From: Edolisoma coerulescens
Taxonomy: Eukaryota > Chordata > Aves > Passeriformes > Campephagidae
Direction of reading: 5' to 3'
Assembly (NCBI GenBank): GCA_013397115.1
Contig: VWZW01006289.1
Location: forward strand, 3,082,234-3,146,233
DNA length: 64,000 nt
A program made the position numbers and the translations under genes. Position 1 is the stretch's first letter; the number at the start of each line of letters is the position of its first letter. Shown in pieces: positions 33,001 through 44,063 of the stretch. Under the pieces are notes generated by a model. That model saw only the letters and a program-made list of their open reading frames with translations. It ran no database searches and was not told the origin of the DNA.

Positions 33001-34924
33001 CTGTGAATTGAATGAAAATTAAACAGTAATCAAAACAGGCAATTCTGAGTCTTTTGTTGCTGTTGGCAATCAGGTTACCAGCAAGTAGCTTTGGTGACCC
33101 TGAGACTGAGAGCCACTGAAGCTGGCAAGATAATTAAAGAGGGAAGGACACGCAGAGGGTAACACATGCAGACCTCCAGTAAGCTGAATAGAGTACAGAT
33201 CACAACTTTGCTTTGTCTTTTTTTCCATCAGAAATTTTTGGCATGCCACTAAACTTCTGTTTCACAGTTTCTCTCAGACAATTTCCCTGTTCCTCCATTA
33301 GATTTCTGCTTCAGTAAAAGGACTAACTGAAAACACTTTTAAAATTTATTTTCTAAATGACCACAAGATGCTTTATTGAAAAAATGACTTTTCCTTACTG
33401 CTTCTCTTACAAACAGGCTGGATTGTATTCACAAAGGTCATCTCCGACCTGCAGAGTGAGGAACAAGCAAGTTAAAACTGCCTGAACAAACTAAGTAGCA
33501 ATAATTTAAGTACAAACGAGACCTTAGCAATTAGGCTAAGGAAAAAGCACCTGAAAGAGTAAAACAGCTTTCTTGCTGATGAAGCAGCTAGTCTCCACTC
33601 AATTCCCAGACATGTGAAAAAGTGTATTTTCAAGCCTGGCTTGGTTTCATTAGTAACTAAAACCTAAAGTGATCATGAAACTACAGGGGACAATGTCAGG
33701 TTTCTGCCATGGGCAGAACAATGCTAATGGCAGCAGATGGATGAAAACACAGGGACCTGGCCCAGGCTGGCAGCCACATTCCCACCACGATTTGCTGCCG
33801 AGGGTCCGTGACATGTGGGATAACCCCGGAAAGGGCCAGGTTTGCGTGCTCGATGGATGAGCAGCACGTGGAGCACAGCAGACATTTAAATGCAGCACAG
33901 GGTGGTGGGGAGCAGGTTCAGGCTGCAATGCAGGACACGTGTAAGGAGCCGTGGCTTGGGCACGGGGCAGCCTGGCCCTGTCTGGCCAGCAGCGTCTGCC
34001 TGCACACCTGCCTTGGGGAACTGCAGCCAGGCACAGGTCTGAGGATCCCTGCCTCTGAGAAAGACAGACCACACAGGATGGAGAGCAGATGTAGAAGCAA
34101 CATAACCTGATGTGTGGTTGAAACATGTTCCCTGGGCTTGGTTTTTCACAGAGCTGTCCCCACAGGGCCTCTCTCTCACGGAGTTGTCTCTGCTCCCCAG
34201 GAGATGGCAAGGTCTGTGGGCTGAGTGCACCTGCTGTGGAAATTCAGCTGTAATTATCCTGCATTTCTGCACAGAGTTGGAATTACCTGGCTGCCTGGTG
34301 GCTGTGGAGGTGGGAGGCTCTTGGGGCTGCAACAGGCTTTGAAAGAGAAGTCCTGTTTATCCTCTGGGTAAAGCCTCCAGAGGGCAGGTAAAATCTCTGT
34401 GTTCATTACAAGTACAGGATGAGTAGGGTGTTCTTGCTGAATGATTTTCTGTGCCTGAGCATTGGCTGGAAAGTCACTCGTGCATCTAAGAAATCCAATG
34501 GAAACAGTGAAATATGATTTTGAAAAAATATTGCAGCAATGCACTAGGACAATTCAGTGATTTTGAGCATGGCAAGAGCGGACAGAAGGAATACATCATG
34601 GTACCGTTACTTTATTTGTTCTGGAGTTAGGATAGTTGTTAAAGTCCCTTCCTAATATAGGGGGACAGACAGCAAAGAGAACAGAAATTTGTATGGCATA
34701 TATTGGCAAATAATTTCAAAACCAATACAGTGTAGTTTTCTAAAATATCTTTTATGCAAACAGTGGCCCAAACTGTTTTTTAAAAAAATCAATATAACTT
34801 CGAAATTAAGTGACAAATAAAATTTACTGCTAGGAGAACGTCCTATTTTTGGCTTAAAAATTGACGCACCCTGACTGTTGCTGCTGCTGTGTGTTCTAGC
34901 TGTCCTTCAAAACCAGCAGATGGA
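27061..34924. other. Intergenic, no recognised gene
   Basis: About 7.9 kb of largely unique sequence. It contains unusually long minus-strand open frames at 28466-29446 and 33650-34210, the latter in a locally GC-rich patch. No splice-linked exons or known domains were found. Confidence 0.55.
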
Positions 34925-35228
34925 GGATGAAGCAAGGTGGGTGTCAGTCTCTTCTCCCAAGTAAAATGCAACAGGACAAGTGTAAATAGCACTGGGGGAG
35001 GTTTAGAGTGGATATTAGTAAGAATTTCTTCACTGAAGGGATTGTCAAGCATTGGAAGAGGCTGTTCGTGGAAGTGTTGGAGTCACCATCTCTGGAGGTA
35101 TTTAAAAGATGTGCAGATGTAGCACCTAGGGACACGGCTCAGTGGTGTACTTGGCAATGATGGGTCAATGGTTGGACTCAATGATCTTAGAGGTCTTTTC
35201 CAATTTGATGATTCATTGATTTTATGAA
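34925..35228 (+). mobile_element. CR1 3'-end fragment
   Basis: It retains the end of CR1 ORF2 (gtgtcagtctcttctcccaa, aagaatttcttcactgaa, then tggagtcaccatctctggag) and the tail ttggactcaatgatc / aggtcttttcca, ending in a degraded ATTCATTGATTTTATGA repeat. Stop codons and gaps make it inactive. Confidence 0.9.
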
Positions 35229-36989
35229 TGAGCATTTCTGGAAACACTGTTAACTAGTTGAGGAAAAGAGCTGAATATTGAGGTTGTGAAACAGCTGATG
35301 GTTTGTAAGAAAGTATAAAATATTTCCATTTGAAGGATGGAACAAGTACTTGTATTTTATTTGACTTAAGGAGATCTGTTGAGTGTGCACCTGTAAGTCC
35401 TAGCAGATGATGTTAGACATGAAGCTGAAGTCCTGGGCGTGCAGGGTGAAAATCATCAGCTGCATTTCCAGGCTGCTCAGGAGAGGTCTTTGCATGTTCC
35501 CTTGTGTTTTGACAGAGGAGAAGCTGTCCTGGATCCCAGCCTGGGAGGGAAGGATGAGGAAAGCAAAAGAAACAAGCCTCTTGCTGGGACAGCTGCTGAC
35601 AAGAGAGAGGAGCAACAAGAGTGGCTGTGCACCAGCACTCTGAGCAAGGGGGAAGGTCTGGCCGAGGCAGAGGTTAATGGCTGGTGGGAACTGGCTGTGA
35701 TCTTCTCTTAAACTTCCCAGTTGTGGTGGGGTCAGAGCTGACAGAGATCAGCTCAACGTGAGAATTTAAAACACCCAAATCTGACCACAGCAGGCTGGCA
35801 TGAAGCCGAGCAAGGACTCCCTGTCGATAGCAGAAGCAGTGTGTTGAGGGATCAGGTCTAGGAACAGTAACCACAGCCTTTTCCAAAATAAGGATTTTCT
35901 GATGGAATTTTATTCTATGTAGTTTAAATCCTTTACCCGAGGCAAAGGATGGTTATTGTGGATGTACTGAGTTTAACCATCAGCTGCTCTTGGGTGATGT
36001 CTCTGTGCTTCACTGCCTGTACTGCTGCCCAAGCACACAGGTAAGAAGAAGTGTGGGTGTTATGTGGAGCTGCTCTGCTATTAGCAATTCCCCCCTCCTC
36101 AGAAGTACTTCCTGGCAATGAAATTGTCTTGCTCTCTGACAACAAAATCCATCAGCAGGCTCCTCTCAGGTCTCATCACCACCTTCACTGCCTTTCTGCT
36201 TACACTGCTTAAAACAATTTTTATTATTCTTACTTCTTTATTCTGTTTTGCCCTGTTATATGTAACAATTTTGGTTCATATTGAAAATGAAGAAGTAAGG
36301 AAGTAAGATGGCTTTACAGATCACCTAGACTGCTACAGAATCACCTATGAGTCTACTTCTCTGATCAGCTATGCCACAGTAAAAATCCTTGGTAATCAGT
36401 GTGAAATTGCATCAGGATTATCATCCAGGGGCAAACCTATGACCATCTAGGCAGGAACAAGTTTTTTCCTCAAAGATTATAGGAATACATATTAGAATCC
36501 TAAATCTGAATCACTCTGCACCAAATTAATTGCTTTGTTTTTATTTTAAAATGTAGAAACAGCAGAAGTACATGGGTAATTTTGCTTTCATAATCTGTAG
36601 TGAGGGATCAGAGCTGGTGGTGGCTGTACCTTCACTGGGAGAGAATGAGAAACATAGTGGTTAAATTTTATTTGGGTCGCTTGTAACATTTAACTTTCAC
36701 AGCCAGTTTGGTGGGCAGAATATTTGATTGTATATTTTTTTGCATAATGAAACAATGGAAATCCACATCAGTCCTCCTCAATAAAAGACAGTGGGATTAT
36801 ACTGTATTATATTATAAACATTTATATGTTTTAATAGTCTGCATGGGCTTTCCTGTAAGATGAGGCTTGAGAAGGGAGGCTTTTTCTCCTGTCAAAGCCA
36901 GTAGAGTGTAGCTAGGTCTTTTCAAATCTGTAACGGCCCTCTGAGGAAGGAGAGAGATGTAAACGACAGTGAGGTGAGGGAGGCAGACA

Positions 36990-37009
36990 CCCCACCCCCG
37001 CCCACCCCC
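36990..37009 (-). promoter_or_regulatory. Predicted G-quadruplex motif
   Basis: Four C-runs of 4, 5, 3 and 5 bases separated by single bases; on the minus strand these are four G-runs with one-base loops, the most stable class of intramolecular quadruplex. No promoter or gene is visible beside it, so any role is unknown. Confidence 0.6.
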
Positions 37010-38570
37010 AAGTGTAAGTGTGTAAATGCATGTGAAAGCTGGTCCTCGGAAACAGAGAGCTGGCAGGATCCACCTCTTCTGCCGGGGGAACAAGAATGGA
37101 TTACATCTCATCTGTGCCATCGCCAGGGCAGGGATTGGTGCTAAACAAACCTCTTCAGTTTGGGAGAGGGAATCCGTATATTTTATGTAACAGCTAAGGT
37201 TTACTCTTTGGTACAAGAGGACTTGGCTGCCCTGTACCACCAGCCCACGTCAGGGCTCGTCCAGGCTCTGCAGCACCAGGGGAATGCAGGAGTGATCCCT
37301 GTATGCCTTGGCCACTGGGGGCATCTGCCAAGAGCAGCTGAAAGCATCTTGCTTGGCTCTCTGAGCCTTTGGGGTGGGGGAAGCAGAAAGCAAGCAGGTT
37401 GTATAAATTCTCAACAAAACGAGTATACTAAAATTGCAGCACTCCTACTTCTTTCTTCTGAGTGTGGGCATTAAAAAATACATTTTCAGTAGGCAGGGAG
37501 CAGGTGTGTGAGAGAGCAAAGTGTTTGCACTCCTTTCCCACCATCTCAAAAAGGGCAGATGTTTCAGGGGAAAGGATCCTGACTGCAGTGCTCATCTTTG
37601 ATTAGCATATCATAAAGAAGCCACACATTGAGTTGCCCAGTCCTAAGTGACTGCAGGACAGATTACGGAAGGAATAGACATTATTAATATCACCAGCTCA
37701 CCAAGACTGGAAGACATTCATCCAAGTCTTCCAAAGGTGAATGTAAGGATGCAAGAGCCGATCTGTCTACAGCAGCTTGCAAATTATTGTCTAAAACCAG
37801 TTTGATGTTATAAGATTTTTACAACCATGACACCAGTTTTTTAGAAAAGTTTCCAGTGGAGACAGAGGGCAACGTAGACTGCTAAATTTGACACTTGTAC
37901 TGGGAAACCTAATAGGAAATATAAAAGTAAAGAGAATTAGTGGACAGGGAGTAAAAATGACAAGCAGAAATATTGGTGTGACTTTGTGCCCAATCCTGTC
38001 TCACAAATTTCAGAGTGGTGGGTTAGGCTGGACTGCTTCTTATAATCATCTCGGAATTTCCTAAAGTCTTGTGAGGACCTGGGTTGCCTGGGAGTGAGGT
38101 TGCCATGAACACCTCCACCTCTGATTGCCTTGAACAGTTGGTAAGAGATGGTGAAGGTGCAGCTAGTAAAGGAGAAGAGACTGTGCAGAGGCACAAGTGG
38201 TGGGTGTGGGAGGAAAGCGAAGCAGAGCAGGCACTGAGGGGAAATAATCCAGGCAGCAGGACAGAGAAGGAGACTGGGGAAAGGAAAACACATGTGGGGA
38301 GGCAGCTCTATACTGGCTTTTTTCTTTCCAATTTGAAGATGAAAATGCAGGGTGTGGTAGGAGAGGCAGATGGAGGCAGCCAAGAGAGGCTGCTTGGGGG
38401 GCCATGGGCAGGTGTCACTTGAGACATGGTCCCTTGAAGTGACTCAAACAAGTACCTTTGGCACAGCAGAGGCCTTGGCTCGACGTGATCTCTGGAGGTA
38501 GGATACTGCTTTCCAGTGGAAAGATGACAGGCAATGGACACAAACTGAAGTAGGAAAAAGCCATTTATAC

Positions 38571-38630
38571 GGATCTTCTTTACGGGTAAGGGTGATTCCA
38601 AAAGGATCTTCTTTATGGGTAAAGGTGATC
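38571..38630 (+). repeat. Imperfect direct repeat, 2 x 27 bp
   Basis: Two copies starting GGATCTTCTTTA (38571-38597 and 38604-38630), differing at few positions and separated by six bases. It lies directly before a CR1 tail. Confidence 0.8.
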
Positions 38631-38654
38631 GAACACAGGCACAGAAGGACCCAG

Positions 38655-38800
38655 GGAGGTTGTGGAATCTCTCTTCTTAGAGATATTCAGAAGCCATCTG
38701 GACACGGTCCTGGGTGAATGGCTCTAGATGGCCCTGCCTGAGCAGGCAGGTTGGAGTAGATGACCTCCAGAGACCACTTTCCACTTGGGCTGTTTTGTGA
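38655..38800 (+). mobile_element. CR1 3'-end fragment (short)
   Basis: A 145-bp remnant with gaggttgtggaatctctc, a tail like 'gagatattcagaagcca' and ggttggagtagatgacctcc, all diagnostic of CR1 3' ends. The terminal repeat is lost. Confidence 0.75.
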
Positions 38801-41800
38801 AGAGGAGGGTGGGGCTACTGTTTGCTTGTGAAGGAGCAATGGGAAGAGGATAACAACGGCTCTGGGTTTTAGAAATGATTCAGGTTTTCCATACCAATGT
38901 GTTGTCTCCCCTATTCTATCTTTCTGATAGCTTAAAAGTCTTTTATATAATGCCACTTCTTGCATTTCAGCTTTTTCTTCAGCCCCCAGAAAGTACATTT
39001 TAACTTCCAAATTTTTAAGTGTAAGCTTTTAGCGAGAACATCTTGGATTAGGACCAGCCCTATTTCTGCTAATCAGTGCCCAATAGAAGAGCTTCAGTCT
39101 TTCTAAAAGTCATTGCTTACCTTGTTCCTTCAAATGCGCTGGTTTTCCTTGTGCGAATGAGCCTGTCAGTAAAATGATGATTAAACCATGTTCTGTGTTA
39201 CATATTGATCTTGAGTTTGCTTCTTGTTATTACAAATTGAATACCCCAGAAAATGGTTAAAATTCTCAAATATCTTAAAGGCCAACTTTCTCTTGAGTCA
39301 TTTGGTGACAGCTACAGTTGCCGGAAGCATTAAAGCCGACATGTCACAGCTTAGCTGAAGGAAGCTGAGACCCACGGTATTTTCAACAGACCTTGACCTT
39401 GGAAATAGCTTTTGTGCTCATCCTCCAGCGACTGTACTTGTGCATCTGAAGGTTTTGGTGCAAAATTACCTGGGTGACAAGAGTGGGGTGGATCAGGAGA
39501 GGCTTATGGGTGAGACTTATGGGGTTCATGAATGGCTGGTAATGGTTGACCTTAGGGTATGTGTGGCTGTTTTCTTCTTCTAATATACTTTACCTCTGAG
39601 GCCAGAGGTTTGGATGAATTTTTAAATACCTATTTTATGTGTAGTTTAAAAGCAGATATCTTTGTCAGTAAGCCATTTAGCTAGAAGCTTTCTTTAACTC
39701 TGCAGTTAAAGACACCATGTGGTGACTTGCTAGGAAGCCTAAACAGAGTTGATAAGATCTAGGTAGGCCTGCCAATATCTTTATATAAAGAGAATTTATT
39801 TTCCTAAATTAGAAATCTATCTAGGGACAGCACATCCTCCCTTTCTTGAGAGGAAGACCTCCTGAGTTAAGATTTCAGAAATTCAGTGATTTTTTTTGTT
39901 AGCTCTGTTTTGCATATCTAATTACAGGCTACTTTGAGGGCCAATTGGTTTTGAAAAGTGAAATCCCTTAAATACACTTTGGTCAGCCCCCCAGCTGCTT
40001 TTTTCATAGCTTTTAGGTTTTGTCTTGTACTGAGTACCTTTCTCCAGGTATGTGCTCTGTCCTTGTTGTTAATTCTGTCTGCTGGGGAATAGGCAACTTC
40101 TTACCTTAGGTTTCAAAATCACCCGAAATTAAAACAATCAGTGTGATATTGCACAAGCTAGTCTGCTCCCTCCAGAAATCCTCTTCTCTAAAGGCTCAGG
40201 CAACCTGCTTTACAGTCAGCAGTGAAATAACAGTGGAGACATGATCAAATAAATCAGTGCTAGCAGCTGTAAGGCCTGGCTCCCGGTCCTGTAGAGCTGC
40301 CTCTTGCTCTGAGGATCACTAGTGCTGCCAAAGCAGCCTCGTGCACATGAGCTCCAGCAGCATTGTAATTATGGGAAGGAAGTGTTGGCTGTACACACAT
40401 CACCCGAAAATCTCCTGCTAGCTAACCCTTCTTGATTTGATGGTGGGTCAGGTTGGGGGGAAAATGTTTTGGAAAACAAAGGGTAAAAGACACTAATTGA
40501 TCTCTAAGTCCCTTTCCCCCTTGCTGTTTCTCCTTGATTAGTTTCACTGGCTGTTTTTCCTCCTCAACAAAGTCGCTGGAGCCATTTCACCCTTCACCAG
40601 CAGCTGTGGAAGGAATTACACATGTATGCTGTTTTATCCATTGCGGTAAGAGTTCTGTTAAAATACAACAGGAGAAAACATCTGGGCTCCCATATTCCAC
40701 ATCAAACATGAATGGATGTCTAAGGAAAAACTTTCAGTAATTCATTCAGCTTTCTCTGAGCAGTCAAACTGTTTTGTGGAGTCTGCCATCATGTAGAGCC
40801 CTCCCATCTGGCTTATCCTTTTGGTGTAGACTTCTGCTCTGTTCTCTGGATTTGGCCGCTCTGAGTATCTGTAGTGACAGAACCTAAAACTGGTATTTTC
40901 GTGTAATTTAGAAAACTTCCAGCTGTCTGACAGACTGTTAAAGAGGTGAGGATATGTTATAGACCTATAAATACACAGTACTTTTTGTAATAACAACAGA
41001 AAACCTATTTCAATTTTCTTCTCCCATTTGGCAAGACTCCAAGCATCTGCTGTCCAAGAATATCAACCTTTTGTAGCAAATTATTATAGTGAAACAGAAT
41101 AGGTCCAATTTTCTTATTCCCTTAGTGATGAAATAAAAACACCCTAAAAATTGCTACCGGATAAGAGAAGGTAATGAGAACTGTGAGGTCAGATTTATGG
41201 TCCTTGTAACACATCTCTGGTAATAATACAGAAATCACATTAGATTTTATTTTAAAAATAACAAAAACACCCCTATTCATTTTTTCCTCCTTTAAAATAA
41301 GTGAAAATTGGAACCGGCAAGGAACAGATTGTCCATCTTGCATTTTGGGCTATATTTGTTTGCTGGGTTATCCACACTCACTAGAGAAATTCTTTGTATC
41401 TGGTGTTGAGGCTGGAAAGGGCTTGAGCTCTGAGGAAGGGCAAGGTAAAAACTCTTTGGGCACACCTAGCCATAGTCATCATCTAATCAGTGGGTCTAAT
41501 CTTTGGTTCTGAGGTGGGTTTTTTCTGCTTACAGCTGTCTCTCCAAATTTCCCTGCTGTTAGGAAGTAGACAGGGGTCTATGCCTCACAAGTGAGCAGGA
41601 AGTCTGCTCTCCAGCTGCCAGCATGGCAGGCAGAGGCAGCAAAGAGGCGAGGGGCTACTGGGGCACACTGTTCTCTAAGTGTTACAGCAATTTCTTGAGC
41701 TCATAGTAGTGATTTGCGAGAAGGCTTCAGCAGTGAAGGGAAAACAGATCAAGCTTGAAGGTGGCTAGTGGGACAGAGGAGGAAAATGGGCAGAAGAACA

Positions 41801-42943
41801 TAAATTATGCAGTTCCTTCAAGTGGCAGCAGCTAAGTGGTTAAGGACAAAGAGTGCCAAACCCATTCCTTAAGCCATGCCTTTTTGGAACTGCAGCTGAG
41901 GCCAATGTTGTAGGGGAAAACCAGGCTTCAGATAGTAGCAAGAGACACAAGTGTCACCGATTCCACCAGGGCAGGCAAATGTCAGAGTGTTGGGGGACAG
42001 TTGCTGTCTGACCTTGGGTTAGCAGCAAGATGTCCTGCTAACCTTTCCTTGAGGAAATTATGTGGGGGACTGTTTGCACCCTTCAGCTGCAGTGTCAGGA
42101 GGAAATTGTCAAGAGCTGCCAAATCTGGTAGCCAGATGGAGGTGAGATTCCTTCTGCAGCCCCATGTCCCCCGCAGCGAGGCTGAGCAGGGATGTCCTGC
42201 AGGCACACAGGGAATTATAAGGACTTTCAGAGCACAGTAACCTGTCTCGAACACTTTTAAGGCCACGGAAGGACTTTGCCGTGAGATAAGCACAGAAGGG
42301 ATAAGCACAACAGGATGGCACTAACTCCAGGCCTGCCAGAGAGAAGATCCGGTTTGTCTGGTTAAACATCCTGGGTAATGTATCCAGACAAAAATTCTCA
42401 CTGTTGGCAAACTGGTAAAGAAGCAACTGCTCGTATGCCTATCACCAGACAAACCAAGATCATCCCAAGATATGGGACAAATGGCATCTGTGACCATCCA
42501 GTGCTGGTGCTCAGACACACAGGGGCACACTAGGGCTCTCTCCAGCCACTGGCCTTAGACCCACTGCCCACCAAGTAGATGCTCCTTGGATCCTCTGCTC
42601 TCCAGTGCCTCCTGCATACAACATGCAAAGATGTGTCTGAGCCAACCTGCGGATGCCACAATCTCTCCAATAGTTGGTTTTGGGTTCCTGATCCCTCCAG
42701 CAGCCAGCTCTCAGACCTCCTGGTCTCTCTGCTGTCCAGCCCATACTTCTGGCTGCTGCAAGACCTGGCTCCCAGGGCTCTCACCCTGCCCAGTCTCACT
42801 CCATGCTTTCCAGTGATTACACAGCACTCTACACATCCAGGCATGCTTGCAGGTCTGCCGATTTCTCCATTTGCTGGCATCCCAGACAAAGGAGTTCTGT
42901 TCTTCATGGTCTCCTAGCCTGATCACTGGTTCTTGGGCCTCCA
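38801..42943. other. Intergenic, no gene seen
   Basis: Mostly unique. If the minus-strand LTR candidate at 42944-43330 is real, the sequence from 42943 leftwards would be its decayed internal leader; between about 42530 and 42900 an imperfect CTGGAGAG-like motif recurs on the minus strand. No retroviral domain is readable. Confidence 0.5.
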
Positions 42944-43330
42944 TGCACACAGAGCAGAGAGCCCCTTACCCAGGAAAACAGAAGTGGAGTTTAATGAGAA
43001 GACAGGACAGGGTATTGCAATCAGGCACAGGGCCAGAGAAGTGTGCTGAGCAATTACCTGTTTGCACACAATCAGCTGCTTTTATCCTATTTCTTGGGGG
43101 GTTTTGCCACGCTTATTTCTCTGAAACCTCCTTGATCCCTCACTGCTCCTCCCTTAAAACCTGTAGTTAGTCTTGCAAAATCCCCACGTGCTCTTCCCTG
43201 GAATTCTTCAATGAATCCCACATCCCTTAAGGCAGTAACACCCCCTCAGTCTGTAAGGCGATCCAGAAGGGCTCTCCCACCAAAACTCATCTTGATGATG
43301 GTTTCATACCAGGACAGTGGACTGAGCCTG
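42944..43330 (-). mobile_element. Candidate retroviral LTR (U3 limit uncertain)
   Basis: On the minus strand there is a GGATAAAAGC TATA-like box (43080-43086), an ATTAAA signal about 90 bases later (42990-42995), and a TGCA end at 42944-42947. This is followed directly by TGGAGGCCC, matching the first nine bases of a tRNA-Thr primer-binding site. Order and spacing fit U3-R-U5-PBS. I cannot find the other LTR end or a target-site duplication, so the right boundary is a guess and the call is tentative. Confidence 0.4.
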
Positions 43331-44063
43331 GGAATAGCCAGGTCAGAGTACTCCTCTATGTCTGATTAGGATATTAGGGTTTGGCTGCTTGTCATCACTC
43401 CTCCGTGATCCTTTGTGTTGGTGGAGATGCATTTTGATAGCAAAAAATTAAATCTAGATAAGTTGACTTGCAGAACTCTTGTAGGAAGGCTGCACATCCA
43501 CAGCTGTCCTTGCCGCTAATGGGAGGTGAAGCTAATTAAAATTGCTCAGGGCTATTGCCAACAAAATTACATGGAAGCACTGTATTCATTATTTAGTAAG
43601 CTTTGCACTCTAAACTCTACCACATAACCTCACTGTTATAAATCATATCACATTCAAAGAGCAGCTAAAAGGGCTTGGGTTTTGCCATATGCTCATTTCT
43701 CATTTGTTTAGTTCTTGTCTCATGAAGCTATTTTTGTTTCATACTCCTAAATTAAAACTGAATTGGCCCAAGGATGTCAATTTGAAGTAAATGATTAAAA
43801 ACCCCCCAACAATAACAGAGTAAGGAAAATGTAAAAAAACAGGACAATGGAAACTATTGGTGAATTAGATATAAATCCTGGTGTGCTGTGTAGTAGCAAG
43901 ATGGGAAATTGTAACTACTTGCTGCTGTTGTTCACCCCACATTTCTGCTTTATCAAAAGAGCAATGATTTATAAAAAATACATGATCCCAGAACATCCTG
44001 TCAAAATATTCTTACATGATAAACCAAAATAATATTTACGCAAAATGTCTTATCAGCTCAAGA
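43331..44063. other. Intergenic, AT-rich
   Basis: Nothing recognisable between the LTR candidate and the large CR1 copy. Confidence 0.6.

Larger units (their letters stand above)
35229..38654. other. Intergenic, no gene seen
   Basis: Unique sequence. Notable items are a C-rich quadruplex-type tract at 36990-37009 and an imperfect direct repeat at 38571-38630. Confidence 0.6.

Noticed and set aside
40534..40651. Exon-like stretch between a ttgattag acceptor and a GCG|gtaaga donor
   Set aside because: The acceptor lacks a strong final context, the frame is short, and the peptide resembles nothing known; weaker than the 48-kb case.
42530..42960. CTGGAGAG-like recurrence as a true minisatellite
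   Set aside because: Spacing and sequence of the units vary too much to call a tandem array by eye; kept only as a note within the LTR candidate.
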